Positions 34,416-45,085 of a DNA stretch of 64,000 nt are shown piece by piece. The number at the start of each line of letters is the position of its first letter. Within the stretch, counting starts at the first letter, position 1. The stretch is taken from NCBI RefSeq assembly GCF_000696095.1, contig NZ_BAYX01000013.1, positions 157,476-221,475 of the forward strand, read 5' to 3'. The stretch is from Rhizobium rhizogenes NBRC 13257. GTDB taxonomy: Bacteria > Pseudomonadota > Alphaproteobacteria > Rhizobiales > Rhizobiaceae. A model generated the notes under the pieces. The model searched no databases, had not been told where the DNA came from, and was given only the letters and a program-made list of their open reading frames with translations. Both the position numbers and the translations under genes were made by a program.

Positions 34416-35299
34416 AATATCTGAAACGTCATTGTTTGATCGCTCTGTTGCTGACCGCCGGCTGGTCATCGGCAACCCTTGCGTTGGAAACGCCGCGCGG
34501 TGCGCCCCAGGACAGCCGCATCCGCTTCGTCGACTATCAGCCTTATAATATCACCAGGGTCGTAGGCTCGTTGCGTTCCTCCGTCCAGGTGGAGTTTGCC
34601 GCCGATGAGGAAATCGCCCATGTGGCGCTTGGTAACACGGTCGCCTGGGAAGTGGCACCAGCCGGCAATATCCTCTTCCTGAAGGCGCGAGAGAACCAGC
34701 CGGTCACGAACATCTCGGTGGTGACGACGCGCCGCGATGGTTCGACGCGCAGTTACCAGATGGAGCTGACGGTCCGCGACGGTCCGGTCGCCGGCGGCCA
34801 GGACACCTATTTCTACGTCAAATACCGCTATCCTGCCGATGACGCGGAACGCCGGCGCCAGGAGGCAACTGCACGAGCGCGGGCGGCGCAAGCGGGACAA
34901 GCCGACACGGTACTGGCTTTGCATGAGCAATATGGGCCGCGCAACTGGCGCTATACGGCGCAAGGGTCGGCGGAGCTTGAGCCGCAGGCCGTTTATGACA
35001 ACGGCAAGATCACCACCTTCGCCTTCACCGGCAATCAGGAAATGCCGGCAATCTATATGGAAAACTCCGACGGCACGGAGAGCCTGGTGCCGAAGTCGGT
35101 GGATGGCGATCTCGTGCTCGCTCATGCGATCAGCCGCAAGTTTATCCTGCGGCGGGGAGGGGACGTGCTCTGCATCTTCAACGAAGCCTACGATCCAGTG
35201 GGCATCGATCCCGACACCAATACGACATCGCCTTCGGTGGAGCGTGTCATGAAAGCGCAGGCGGCAAGTGCCGCAACAGGAGGCGGTCATGGCGGATGA
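34412..35299 (+). CDS. virB9: VirB9 outer-membrane core component
   Basis: 295 residues with a signal peptide (to about 24, ATLALE) and two beta-rich domains. The C-terminal part contains the VirB9/CagX pattern NWRYTAQGSAEL, FAFTGNQEMPAIYM and SRKFILRRGG. With VirB7 and VirB10 it forms the core ring. The start is TTG 34412 inside the virB8 stop (TTGA), with GGAGG seven bases upstream; the frame continues open upstream inside virB8, which is a false extension. Confidence 0.93.
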   Translation: MKYLKRHCLIALLLTAGWSSATLALETPRGAPQDSRIRFVDYQPYNITRVVGSLRSSVQVEFAADEEIAHVALGNTVAWEVAPAGNILFLKARENQPVTNISVVTTRRDGSTRSYQMELTVRDGPVAGGQDTYFYVKYRYPADDAERRRQEATARARAAQAGQADTVLALHEQYGPRNWRYTAQGSAELEPQAVYDNGKITTFAFTGNQEMPAIYMENSDGTESLVPKSVDGDLVLAHAISRKFILRRGGDVLCIFNEAYDPVGIDPDTNTTSPSVERVMKAQAASAATGGGHGG

Positions 35300-36458
35300 G
35301 ACGGAAGACCGTATCCCAGGTGAACGCGCCGAGACGGATGTCAATCCGCGAACCGAGGCCAGTCCATTCCTGAAGCGTGGCGCCGTGGTTCTGGCGATGG
35401 TCGCCTTTGTTGGATTTTCGCTGTGGTCGATGCGTGACGGGCAAAAGGCCGAGCCAACCCAGCCCGAACATGTCGTCATTCGCCAGACGGCCGACTTCGA
35501 GCCGGCGAAGGAAGAGGTAAAGACGGCTGCACCGCTTCCCGAGGTGGTGCTACCAACGCCTGCGCCAAAGGAGCAGGCCACACCCGCCGAGGACACTTTG
35601 CTGGACTCCGCCCGCCGCGCGCCGGTGATGGCCTATAATGGACAGCAGTCCTCATCGCAGCGCCGTGACACTGCAGCTGCCGTATCGCAAGACCCCGGCT
35701 CCAATTATCTACCTGTTCCGGGCAGCCTTGGGGGCTCCCAACCTGAAACCGAGGATCAGCGTTTCAACAGGATGTTGACGCCGACCCATCTGGAAGGGTC
35801 ACGCGCCGGCACGCTCGGCAATCGCGACTTCATCGTAGCGATGGGAACTTCCATTCCCTGCGTGCTGGAGACGGCGCTCGCCTCCGACCAGCCGGGCTTT
35901 GCCAGCTGCGTCATCAACCGCGATGTGCTTTCCGACAACGGCCGCGTGGTTCTCATGGAGAAAGGAACCCAGATCGTCGGAGAATATCGAGGCGGCTTGA
36001 ACCGCGGCCAGAAGCGTCTGTTCGTGCTTTGGAACCGGGCAAAGACGCCAAAAGGTGTGATTATTACACTCGCCTCGCCCGCAACCGACGCACTCGGGCG
36101 GGCGGGCATGGATGGCTATGTCGACACGCATTGGTTGGAGCGCTTCGGCAACGCCATCCTGCTCTCCATCGTCGGCGACGCGTCGACCTATGCCGGCAGC
36201 CGGCTGCAGGATAGTGACGTTCAAGCGCAGAATACGACGACGGCTGGCCAGCAGGCAGCAGCGACCGCCGTCGAACAATCTATCAATATTGTGCCGACAT
36301 TGACAAAGCATCAGGGCGAACTCGTCTCGATCTTTGTCGCCCGCGATCTTGATTTTTCCGGCGTCTATAGCCTGCGTGTCACCGAACCCCGCAACAGGAT
36401 CCTCGATCGGGCGGTATTGGGGGATTTCAGGCCCCGATCGACGCTTGTCACGAAGTAG
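35289..36458 (+). CDS. virB10: VirB10 core component
   Basis: 389 residues: cytoplasmic start, one membrane span (about 36-52, VVLAMVAFVGFSLWSM), a proline-rich linker (about 75-105) and the C-terminal VirB10/TrbI beta-barrel domain (TLGNRDFIVAMGTSIPCVLETAL). It spans both membranes and gates the channel. AGGAGG before ATG 35289 supports the start. Overlaps virB9 by 11 bases. Confidence 0.94.
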   Translation: MADETEDRIPGERAETDVNPRTEASPFLKRGAVVLAMVAFVGFSLWSMRDGQKAEPTQPEHVVIRQTADFEPAKEEVKTAAPLPEVVLPTPAPKEQATPAEDTLLDSARRAPVMAYNGQQSSSQRRDTAAAVSQDPGSNYLPVPGSLGGSQPETEDQRFNRMLTPTHLEGSRAGTLGNRDFIVAMGTSIPCVLETALASDQPGFASCVINRDVLSDNGRVVLMEKGTQIVGEYRGGLNRGQKRLFVLWNRAKTPKGVIITLASPATDALGRAGMDGYVDTHWLERFGNAILLSIVGDASTYAGSRLQDSDVQAQNTTTAGQQAAATAVEQSINIVPTLTKHQGELVSIFVARDLDFSGVYSLRVTEPRNRILDRAVLGDFRPRSTLVTK

Positions 36459-36466
36459 GGCGGAAG

Positions 36467-37456
36467 ATGGCGGAAGCTTCAGATGCTGGTGTCGTGCGTG
36501 AATTGCTTTTGCCACTGTCTCGCTTCCTAAAGGATACGTCGCTCTATGAGATCGTCATCAACCGCCCGGGTGAAGTCCTGACCGAGGGAACGAAGGGATG
36601 GCAGCACCACGCACTGCCGGATCTTAGCTTCGAGAAGCTCATGCGTCTGGCCCGGGCCATTGCAAGCTATTCGAACCAGGCAATCGACGAGGTCCGGCCG
36701 GTCTTGTCGGCCACCTTGCCAGATGAAGAGCGGATTCAGGTCGTTGTTCCGCCGGCAACGACCAAGGGCACGGTCAGCGTCACGATCAGAAAGCCGTCGT
36801 CAGTGACGCTGACGTTGGATGATCTCGAAGAGGGTGGATTATTTTCCAATGTCTCCTCGCTGAACCGTCATGTCGAATCCTCCGATGCGAAGTTGGACAA
36901 GATCCTTAAGGCAGGCAATTACGCGACGTTTCTGCGTGCGGCGGTTCTTGCGCGCAAGAACATCATCATCTCGGGCGCGACCGGATCGGGCAAGACCACC
37001 CTGTCGAAGGCATTGATCCGGCATATCCCGGAGCACGAGCGGATTATCTCGATCGAGGATACGCCGGAGTTGGTCATCCCACAGCCCAATCACGTCAGGC
37101 TTTTCTATTCGAAAGGAGGGCAGGGGCTGGCGAAAATCAGCGCGAAAGATCTGCTCGAATCGTGCCTCAGGATGCGACCCGATCGCATTCTTTTACAGGA
37201 GCTGCGCGACGGTTCGGCCTTCTACTACATCCGCAATGTCAATTCAGGACACCCTGGATCGATCACAACGGTGCATGCCGATTCTGCGGCGCTAGCATTC
37301 GAGCAACTGACGTTGCTCGTGAAAGAGTCGGAAGGAGGTCGCGACCTCGAGCGCAACGATGTTCGTAGTTTGCTCAAGGTCGCAATCGATATCATTGTCC
37401 AGTGCAAGCGGGTCGACGGGCGGTTTCGGGTGAACGAGATTTACTTTGAGCCATGA
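36467..37456 (+). CDS. virB11: VirB11 ATPase
   Basis: 329 residues of the secretion ATPase family (GspE/PilT type): N-terminal domain with YEIVINRPGEV, Walker A GATGSGKTTLSK near residue 170, Asp box SIEDTPELV and His box HPGSITTVHAD. It forms a hexamer at the inner-membrane entry. It is the last gene of the operon, eight bases after virB10. No virD4-like gene follows; the only coupling-protein gene is the distant traG. Confidence 0.95.
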   Translation: MAEASDAGVVRELLLPLSRFLKDTSLYEIVINRPGEVLTEGTKGWQHHALPDLSFEKLMRLARAIASYSNQAIDEVRPVLSATLPDEERIQVVVPPATTKGTVSVTIRKPSSVTLTLDDLEEGGLFSNVSSLNRHVESSDAKLDKILKAGNYATFLRAAVLARKNIIISGATGSGKTTLSKALIRHIPEHERIISIEDTPELVIPQPNHVRLFYSKGGQGLAKISAKDLLESCLRMRPDRILLQELRDGSAFYYIRNVNSGHPGSITTVHADSAALAFEQLTLLVKESEGGRDLERNDVRSLLKVAIDIIVQCKRVDGRFRVNEIYFEP

Positions 37457-37499
37457 TCGAGCGCAGAGATGTTTAGTCCCGGCATTTTACTTTGTTCAC

Positions 37500-37537
37500 T
37501 TCAGCCGCGGTTCGTTGTGAACGGCAAAATGGCTGAA
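37500..37537 (+). terminator. Possible stem-loop after the VirB operon
   Basis: TTCAGCC and GGCTGAA arms enclose an inner GTTC/GAAC stem, about 45 bases after the virB11 stop. The U-run is absent, so it is a weak terminator candidate. The rest of 37457-37676 holds nothing I recognise. Confidence 0.3.
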
Positions 37538-37676
37538 AAGGACATGAAACTTAACAGCCGCACTCGCCTTTCGAAACGACGACATCACAATCAATGCCTC
37601 CGGAAGGGCGAACCATCCTACATTCGATCGTGGGGTGCTCTGTGTTGCTATCGAGGCTCTCGTGCAACTGTCATGA

Positions 37677-39170
37677 TCAAGTTCCCACCGCCGCATCTTT
37701 CCTTTCCACCTTCGACATCGCCAAATACTCGCCCTTCAGCCGCATGTGACACCAGCAGGCGAAGGCGGAGCTGGCGAAGGCCAGGCTTTCGCCGATAGCT
37801 AGGCGGTTGTTGGAGTTGCTGAGCAGCGTCAGTGAGAAGAAGAACAGGCAGACGGAATAGGCGTGCCAGGCGGCGCGGGGGATGATGGCGGCCTTGTAGG
37901 CGCGCCAGACCGCCCGGATGAAGATCGCGAGCATAAAGGCCATTATGGCGGCGCCGAACAGGCCGTAGCGCACCAGGATTTCCAGATAGCCGTTGTGCAG
38001 CAGCGTATACTGGATATGCGAATAACGCGTCTGATACCAGCGCTCCAGCCAGCGGTTGCCCCAGCCAAAGACCGGTGCGGAGGAGAAGACTTCCCAGCTG
38101 TTCGACCAGAGCTGCAGCCGCTCGTCCATCGGTACCGGCGTGTCGGTGGAACCGATGGTGCTTGTCACTGTGCCACCCAGGTCATGACCGCCGGTGACGC
38201 TTTCCAGCATGGCGATGGTCGCCGACACGGTCGGGCCGGCCGTCTTGTCGAGATTATGGCGCGCGGTGTAGATGCCGGCGACGAGCAGGACCGCGGCAAC
38301 GGCGATGACGATGGTACCGAGCTTCAGGCGCAGATAGCTCAGAGCCACCAGCGCCAGTAGCGGCAGGGTGATGCTGAGTGCCAGCCAGACGCCTTTCGAC
38401 TTGGCGCCATAGATCGCGATGAAACAGAGACCGACGATGAAGGGCGAAACGATATAAGCAAAGCGCGCGATCCTGCGGTCGCTCGACTTGTCCGTCAGAT
38501 AGTGCAGCAGCCAGAACAGCGTGAAGATCACGATCATGCCGCAGGCGACGGCGCCGTGGATCTGGTTGTTCATGATCAGTGGCTTTACGGTTTCGCCGGC
38601 AAAAACCTCACGGAAATGCTGCGTGGCAATCAGCATCGCGAGGGTCGCGGCGAAATAGGCGGCGATGATCTTTTCGAACAGCGGTTCGTAGAGCAGGACC
38701 GCAATGCCGAGGATCGGGAAGAAAAAGGGAAAGGCATAAAGCCAGTCGGAGGCGCCGATATCGTGTTCGGGCGTCAGCCAATAGGTGATGCCGAAGCGGG
38801 TCATGACATAGGCACCCCAGCCCATGCACAGCCAGCCGATCCAATCGGTTCGGGGCCGCACCGGTGCCTTCAGATAGTAATAGAGCGCGATCAACGAGAG
38901 CAGGGCGACGGCATAGCGGTAGGCGTCGCTTTCCACAAGCGTAGCGGATGCGACGAGAATCCAGAGCAGGCTCCCAAAGATCGCCACCGGCTGCGCCATG
39001 ATGCCTGTGGTCATCTTGCCGGCGATAGCCCCGGCTGCGGGATCAGCATGCGGTTTCTTCGCGCGCAAGTCGTCCAATGGTATCTCCGCCTTCGTCCACG
39101 TTCGATTCGTCTGGTATGCCGGAGCATTCACGACAGCCAGTAGGGCTGTAAAGGGGCATGAATACGGCAT
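37677..39170 (-). CDS. O-antigen ligase / polymerase family protein
   Basis: 497 residues with about 12 hydrophobic spans and the Wzy_C signature LHNGYLEILVRYGLFGA after a large periplasmic loop (about 300-400, containing RLQLWSNSWEVF and GWGNRW). Members join polysaccharide to lipid A core (WaaL) or polymerise repeat units (Wzy). Which of the two cannot be told. It is the end gene of a minus-strand pair with the sugar transferase. The start is ATG 39170; the first 50 residues are hydrophilic and the true start could be later. Confidence 0.83.
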   Translation of the reverse strand: MPYSCPFTALLAVVNAPAYQTNRTWTKAEIPLDDLRAKKPHADPAAGAIAGKMTTGIMAQPVAIFGSLLWILVASATLVESDAYRYAVALLSLIALYYYLKAPVRPRTDWIGWLCMGWGAYVMTRFGITYWLTPEHDIGASDWLYAFPFFFPILGIAVLLYEPLFEKIIAAYFAATLAMLIATQHFREVFAGETVKPLIMNNQIHGAVACGMIVIFTLFWLLHYLTDKSSDRRIARFAYIVSPFIVGLCFIAIYGAKSKGVWLALSITLPLLALVALSYLRLKLGTIVIAVAAVLLVAGIYTARHNLDKTAGPTVSATIAMLESVTGGHDLGGTVTSTIGSTDTPVPMDERLQLWSNSWEVFSSAPVFGWGNRWLERWYQTRYSHIQYTLLHNGYLEILVRYGLFGAAIMAFMLAIFIRAVWRAYKAAIIPRAAWHAYSVCLFFFSLTLLSNSNNRLAIGESLAFASSAFACWCHMRLKGEYLAMSKVERKDAAVGT

Positions 39171-39215
39171 TTCGGCGGTCTTGCACCTGCCATGCCTTTT
39201 TCTGCCTGAGTCTTG

Positions 39216-39854
39216 TTAATGGGTCACACCATCGCTGCGAACGACTTTCAGTGCCGTTAGGATGATGATCTTGAGGTCGAAGAAGAAGGAACGCCGCTGT
39301 AGATAGTCCTCGTCCAGCGCCACTTTCTGCGGGATCGGCAGCTCGTCGCGGCCGTTGACCTGCGCCCAGCCGGTGAGACCCGGCAGCAGGGCGTCGACGC
39401 CGCGCTCGGTGCGTAGAGCAATCAGGTCATGCTGGTTGAAGAGAGCCGGGCGAGGGCCGACAATGCTCATTTCGCCCTTTAGGATGCACCATAGCTGCGG
39501 CAGCTCGTCCAGGCTGGACTTGCGCAGGAAGGAGCCGATCGGCGTCAGATAGGCGTCGGCATCCTTCAGGAGGTGCGTCGCGACCGCGGGCGTGTCGGTC
39601 CGCATGCTGCGAAACTTCGGCATGTGGAAGATCTGGTTTCGTCGGCCGACCCGGTTCGACCAGTAAAGAATGGGGCCGGGGGAGGTCAGCCGCACGGCGA
39701 CCGCGACGATCAGGATCGGGATGGAAAAGACGACGACAGCCGCAAAGGCGGCGAGGAAGTCGAAAAGGCGCTTGGCGATCGTATAGGGCATCGTCTCTGA
39801 TGGTTTTACCGGCGCTGGTTTCGCAGCGTCGGTGATGGTTTCTGCGCTGTCCAT
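39216..39854 (-). CDS. Undecaprenyl-phosphate sugar-1-phosphate transferase
   Basis: 212 residues of the bacterial sugar transferase family (PglC/ExoY/WcaJ type): one membrane helix (about 32-55), the conserved FHMPKFRSMRTD, then SLDELPQLWCILKGEMSIVGPRP and LTGWAQVNGRD. It transfers a sugar 1-phosphate to the lipid carrier, the first step in building a repeat unit. It is upstream of the ligase gene and divergent from an epimerase gene, together forming a small O-antigen or exopolysaccharide set. Confidence 0.92.
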   Translation of the reverse strand: MDSAETITDAAKPAPVKPSETMPYTIAKRLFDFLAAFAAVVVFSIPILIVAVAVRLTSPGPILYWSNRVGRRNQIFHMPKFRSMRTDTPAVATHLLKDADAYLTPIGSFLRKSSLDELPQLWCILKGEMSIVGPRPALFNQHDLIALRTERGVDALLPGLTGWAQVNGRDELPIPQKVALDEDYLQRRSFFFDLKIIILTALKVVRSDGVTH

Positions 39855-39997
39855 GTCATATCAGGCATTTCTGCACAATCGTTCGGAGCACGAATTTTGC
39901 TGGGCTTGTCCCGCAAGGGCGCCTTGTTTCTCAGGAAGATAATGTGCGAAGCATGGCCTGAGCGGACGCATGGGCGTCATTGAGGGACGATGGGCGC

Positions 39998-40930
39998 ATG
40001 ATCCTGGTTACGGGTGCAACGGGTTTTGTCGGGCAGGCGCTTTGTGCCGAGCTTGCCAGGCGACAAATGGATTATCGTCCGGTCAGCCGTGCACCAAAGC
40101 CGGGTTTCGTAGCCATGGGCACGTTCGACGGCGCGACCGATTGGGCGAGAGCGCTTGCGGGCGTCGAAACCGTCGTGCATCTGGCGGCGCGCGTTCACGT
40201 GATGAACGATACTTCGTCCGATCCGCTCGCCGCCTTTCGCGCCGCCAATGTCGATGCCACGGTCAATCTGGCCCGTCAGGCCGCACGGGCCGGCGTCAAG
40301 CGCTTCATCTTTCTGAGCTCGATCAAGGTCAATGGCGAGGCAACTGTTCCAGGTCAGCCTTTCAGGGCATCCGATACGCCGCATCCGGAAGATCCCTATG
40401 GCCAGTCCAAGCGCGAGGCGGAGGAGGTGCTCCTTGCCATCGGTGCTGAGACAGGCATGGAGATCGTCGTCATCCGCCCGCCTCTTGTCTACGGGCCGGG
40501 CGTGAAGGCGAATTTCGCCAGCCTGATGAAATGGGCCGGGCGGCCGTTTCCCTGGCCTTTCGGGCTCGTCACCAACCGTAGATCACTGGTCTTCGTCGGT
40601 AATCTCGTCGATTTCATCCTGCTCTCGGCGCATCATCCGGGCGCGGTAAACCGGGTGTTCCTGATCAGCGACGGTGCAGATCTTTCCATTGGCGAGTTGA
40701 TCGGCAAGCTGTCCACCGCAATGGGGCGGAAGGCTCTGCTGCTGCCTATCCCGCCGGGCCTGCTCGAAGGGCTGGCGGCGCTGCTCGGCCGTCGTGCGGC
40801 GGCACAACGCCTTCTTGGGTCGTTGCAGGTCGATATCGGCGAGACCATGGCGATCACCGGCTGGTCGCCGCCCTATTCAGTTGATGAGGGGCTGCGATTG
40901 ACCGTCGCTGCATCCTCGAGGGATCATTAA
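39998..40930 (+). CDS. NAD-dependent sugar epimerase (extended SDR)
   Basis: 310 residues. Cofactor loop VTGATGFVG at the start, LAARVHV, catalytic region FLSSIKVNG and active-site YGQSK, then RPPLVYGPG. This is a nucleotide-sugar epimerase/reductase pattern often encoded beside a PglC-type transferase, supplying the first sugar. ATG 39998 is chosen (GAGGGA upstream); TTG 39980 is possible. It converges with the dehydrogenase gene, seven bases between stops. Confidence 0.83.
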   Translation: MILVTGATGFVGQALCAELARRQMDYRPVSRAPKPGFVAMGTFDGATDWARALAGVETVVHLAARVHVMNDTSSDPLAAFRAANVDATVNLARQAARAGVKRFIFLSSIKVNGEATVPGQPFRASDTPHPEDPYGQSKREAEEVLLAIGAETGMEIVVIRPPLVYGPGVKANFASLMKWAGRPFPWPFGLVTNRRSLVFVGNLVDFILLSAHHPGAVNRVFLISDGADLSIGELIGKLSTAMGRKALLLPIPPGLLEGLAALLGRRAAAQRLLGSLQVDIGETMAITGWSPPYSVDEGLRLTVAASSRDH

Positions 40931-40937
40931 GCGACGC

Positions 40938-42221
<1,284 letters not shown>

Positions 42222-42461
42222 TACACTCTACCTCGAACAATCGACCTGAATTAGCGCATATCCGAGCCGCGTGTCAGCGCAAATCTTTGCAGTACCGTGC
42301 CAATTCAGGTGCATGTCAGATCAATGTGAATATCAGGCGGAGGCTTTGCAATAGGCGGATCGGCGAAGCGCTGCCGTATGTCGCCCGGCACCTTGAGGCG
42401 GCCGAATAAAATGGAGGCCCCAGGTGTTTGCTGCTCGTTCCTCCCAAGGAGATCTTAAATC

Positions 42462-43025
42462 ATGAGCAATTTCAATAGGGCTACCGCAGACGAGCGCGCA
42501 ACCCGCTATGACCCTTTCACCATTGCGCTGCACTGGCTGACCGCACTCCTGGTGCTGACACTGTTTGTGATGGCGCAGGTCTGGGATTTTGCCGATCGCG
42601 GCACGCCCCTGCGTCTGGGGCTGATTTCGCTACATGTCTCGCTCGGCATCCTGCTTGCCGTCGTCCTTGTCCTGCGCATCGTCTGGCGCCTCCTGACGTA
42701 TCGGCGCACGGCGCCCGCCGTCTCCGGGCTTCAGCATGTGGCCTCGACCCTCGTGCACCTCGTTCTCTATGCGCTGATGATCTCGCAGGTGTCCTATGGG
42801 TTCCTGATGCGCTGGGCGTCTGCGAGCGACCCGGAATTCTTCGGTCTGTTTTCCATCCCGCCCTTTGTCATCGTCGATCCGGCAACGCGGCGTCTGTTCA
42901 GCGAGCTGCACAGCGCCACCGCCTGGGCGATCATCGCTATCGCCGGCATACATGCCGTCGCAGCCCTCGTGCATCATTATGTGCTGCGCGACCGTGTACT
43001 TGCGCGGATGATGCCGGCGCGCTGA
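42462..43025 (+). CDS. Cytochrome b561
   Basis: 187 residues, four membrane helices, with histidines suited to bind two hemes: DPFTIALHWLTALL (first helix), LHVSLGIL (second), and SELHSATAW and AAVHH in the last part. It shuttles electrons in the inner membrane. AAGGAGATC before ATG 42462 gives a strong start. It is not linked to the flanking surface-sugar genes and is likely part of the host backbone. Confidence 0.9.
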   Translation: MSNFNRATADERATRYDPFTIALHWLTALLVLTLFVMAQVWDFADRGTPLRLGLISLHVSLGILLAVVLVLRIVWRLLTYRRTAPAVSGLQHVASTLVHLVLYALMISQVSYGFLMRWASASDPEFFGLFSIPPFVIVDPATRRLFSELHSATAWAIIAIAGIHAVAALVHHYVLRDRVLARMMPAR

Positions 43026-43115
43026 TAGGTGCTTTTGGTCGCATCTATCGAAACTTTTTGCTCGCATGCTTATTTAGTATCCTGAGACATGTTTTCTCGG
43101 AATGCGTGGTTCGTT

Positions 43116-43304
43116 ATGCGTAACAAATATCTGAAGCAATTATATGCCCGACGTACGGAGCTGGAATCCAAGCTCGAGCTGCATATAGCGCGCTATTGTT
43201 TTGGCGACGGAGAGATCGAGGATGGCACCGAGGCGGATTTGAAAGAAAGGATCCGCGAGGTGTCCGACGAGATCGCCGCGTTGGAACAGGGGCATAATAG
43301 CTAG
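43116..43304 (+). CDS. Small coiled-coil protein
   Basis: 62 residues from ATG 43116 (ATG 43089 adds nine). It is charged and helical (RTELESKLELHIARY, KERIREVSDEIAALEQ), with heptad-like spacing. No family recognised. The composition fits a real small gene, between cytochrome b561 and a DUF1275 protein. Confidence 0.45.
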   Translation: MRNKYLKQLYARRTELESKLELHIARYCFGDGEIEDGTEADLKERIREVSDEIAALEQGHNS

Positions 43305-43374
43305 ACATCATCTTCGTTTCCGCGTGATAAGGATCCATACTCTCTGATGGATCGCAGCGGAGACGAGGTTGTCG

Positions 43375-44058
43375 ATGAAGCCGAGCCTGCCCACCCTTCT
43401 GAGCATTAATGGCGGCTATGTCGATACCGCCGGCTTTCTGGCCCTGCATGGCCTGTTTACCGCCCATGTCACTGGTAACTTCGTTACCTTCGCCGCCGCG
43501 ATGGTGCTGGGAACCTCGGGCGCTGCAGCCAAGCTGCTGGCGCTGCCGGTCTTCTGCATGGTCGTGATCCTTGCCCGTCTGCTCGGCGGCGAGCTGTCTC
43601 GGCGCAATTTGCCGGTGCTGCCGGTGATCCTGATGCTGAATTTCCTGCTATTGGCGCTTGCCGCTGTCTTTACCCTTAGCTTCGGCCCCTTTGTTAGCGG
43701 CGACGGCTGGCAGGCGATCCTGACGGGAATGACCCTGGTGTCGGCGATGGCCGTTCAGAACGCCTTGCACCGCGTTCATCTCGGCACGGCGCCGCCGACG
43801 ACGATGATGACAGGGACGACGACGCAGATCATGATCGATATCGCCGATCTCCTGCGCGGGGTAGAGCCCGAAGCGAAGGCCGCCGCCAAGGCGAGGCTTG
43901 GCCGGATGGGGGCGACGCTTGGCGGCTTTGTCTTTGGCTGTGCCGCAGCGGCCCTGCTTTTCATGTTGATCGGCGTCGCATGTTTCATCGTGCCGCCGGT
44001 TCTGGCACTCGCTGGAATTCTGTTGCATGCAGGCAGGGTGGCGGCAAGGCCGGTTTAG
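43375..44058 (+). CDS. DUF1275 (YoaK-type) membrane protein
   Basis: 227 residues with about six membrane spans and the DUF1275 start pattern INGGYVDTAGFLALHGLFTAHVTGNFV, plus VQNALHRVHLGTAPPTTMMTGTTTQIMIDI. The family is of unknown function, probably a transporter. ATG 43375 follows GAGG at a good distance; a TTG two codons earlier is less likely. It is the last clearly host-type gene before the tra block. Confidence 0.87.
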   Translation: MKPSLPTLLSINGGYVDTAGFLALHGLFTAHVTGNFVTFAAAMVLGTSGAAAKLLALPVFCMVVILARLLGGELSRRNLPVLPVILMLNFLLLALAAVFTLSFGPFVSGDGWQAILTGMTLVSAMAVQNALHRVHLGTAPPTTMMTGTTTQIMIDIADLLRGVEPEAKAAAKARLGRMGATLGGFVFGCAAAALLFMLIGVACFIVPPVLALAGILLHAGRVAARPV

Positions 44059-44392
44059 GCATTGCTCTGTCTATCTACCATTGCCTGACTATTATTCGGC
44101 CGAGCACGAAATGTTCAACGCGCGAATGTGCACTCGTGTCCTGTGTGTGCTGGCGTTGTCTTTAAGGCATTGCGTCACGGATATGAGCCTATTTCTGCGA
44201 TGCCAGACACAAATTCAATCAACCGCCACAGCCAACATAGCCGGCGTAGCAGGCTTGAACCACTCGACGTGCCGAGGCGAAAATATCGTTGTCGTCGCCG
44301 GCCATCTATATGCCGCGAAAAATAGTGTCATAGTGATCACCACCGCTGACGCAATGCCCTCAGAAGCATTAGGCTCGATCGTCACTTCACCG
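44059..44392. other. Intergenic region at the edge of the tra block
   Basis: 334 bases without a convincing gene. Small frames exist but lack ribosome-binding sites and coding composition. This is where traG would normally follow traD; nothing of traG is visible, so the join between host and transfer genes probably lies here. Confidence 0.5.
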
Positions 44393-44704
44393 TCACGCTA
44401 GACCCTTGCTTTCTGAGTTGGTCACGCGCGCGTCGGCCCGGAATGCTTCCATTCCGATCTCATGTAGTTGACGATATTGCGCCGTACCTAGCGGAATCCG
44501 GCTTGCCTCGATCAGAGCGCCGAGCAGGAATGCGCGATCGGCTTTTCTCAAGCCAGCCTTGATGATCAATCCGCCGAAGATGATCTTGTCGCGCGTTTCG
44601 CGCTTGCGATCGTTCGTCATGTCACGCTGCCGCCTTCGTTCGAGAAATAAAATTCGTTGATGAAGCCTCTTAAGCGGATGCGCCGGTCGCCCTTTTTTCG
44701 TCAT
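44393..44704 (-). CDS. traD: Conjugal transfer protein TraD (copy 2)
   Basis: 103 residues from ATG 44704. The core DRKRETRDKIIFGGLIIKAGL and DRAFLLGALIE is TraD-like, and LKRLHQR near the N-terminus matches copy 1 (LKRLDQR), which supports this start over ATG 44620. It overlaps traC by 35 bases, the typical arrangement. The partner traG is missing downstream. The last 25 residues differ from copy 1. Confidence 0.8.
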   Translation of the reverse strand: MTKKGRPAHPLKRLHQRILFLERRRQRDMTNDRKRETRDKIIFGGLIIKAGLRKADRAFLLGALIEASRIPLGTAQYRQLHEIGMEAFRADARVTNSESKGLA

Positions 44705-44894
44705 CGCGAAATCGCGCCGCGATCTCGGCAAAGGCGGTGTTGAGCTCGGTGTCGGGAATGTCCAGTTCGGCGAGGCCGGCTTTCAGTGCCGCGCGAACAA
44801 AGCGTTCGTTGGCCTTCGCAACCATGTTCTCGCGTTTCTCCTTGAGCAGTTCGATCTGTGTGTCGATCTCGGAGACCTTGGTTTTTGCACGCAT
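44670..44894 (-). CDS. traC: Conjugal transfer protein TraC
   Basis: 74 residues from ATG 44894 (AGGA six bases upstream). An N-terminal helix (IDTQIELLKEKRENMV) is followed by RAALKAGLAELDI and LNTAFAEIAARF, the TraC pattern of rhizobial plasmids. TraC is a relaxosome accessory protein that works with TraA at oriT. Divergent from traA across a 190-base gap. Confidence 0.82.
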   Translation of the reverse strand: MRAKTKVSEIDTQIELLKEKRENMVAKANERFVRAALKAGLAELDIPDTELNTAFAEIAARFRDDEKRATGASA

Positions 44895-45085
44895 GGCTGT
44901 CCTTTCTTTCATCAGGGTCGAGTTTGATGGCATCTTTTATACTGAATTAAATACGGTAGTCAAATCAGGTCGAATAATGTAGGAAAATGGAATGCATCTT
45001 TGAAAATTGCCTCTTCATAGGTCTTTTCGCCAAATACCTCGATATCTGCCGCAGTATCGACGTGCTTGAAATAAGGGAGTCAAAT
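44895..45085. other. traC-traA divergent region, candidate oriT
   Basis: 190 AT-rich bases between the divergent traC and traA starts, the place where oriT lies in related rhizobial systems. It holds an inverted repeat at 45040-45059 (arms CGATATCTGC and GCAGTATCG, one bulged T, one-base centre) and two AGTCAAAT copies (44958 and 45079). I do not recognise a known nic motif. It must also hold both promoters. Confidence 0.45.

Noticed and set aside
38502..39143. 213-codon plus-strand frame opposite the O-antigen ligase
   Set aside because: Composition is that of an antisense reading of membrane helices (rich in Gln, Asp, Gly, Arg); no start signal.
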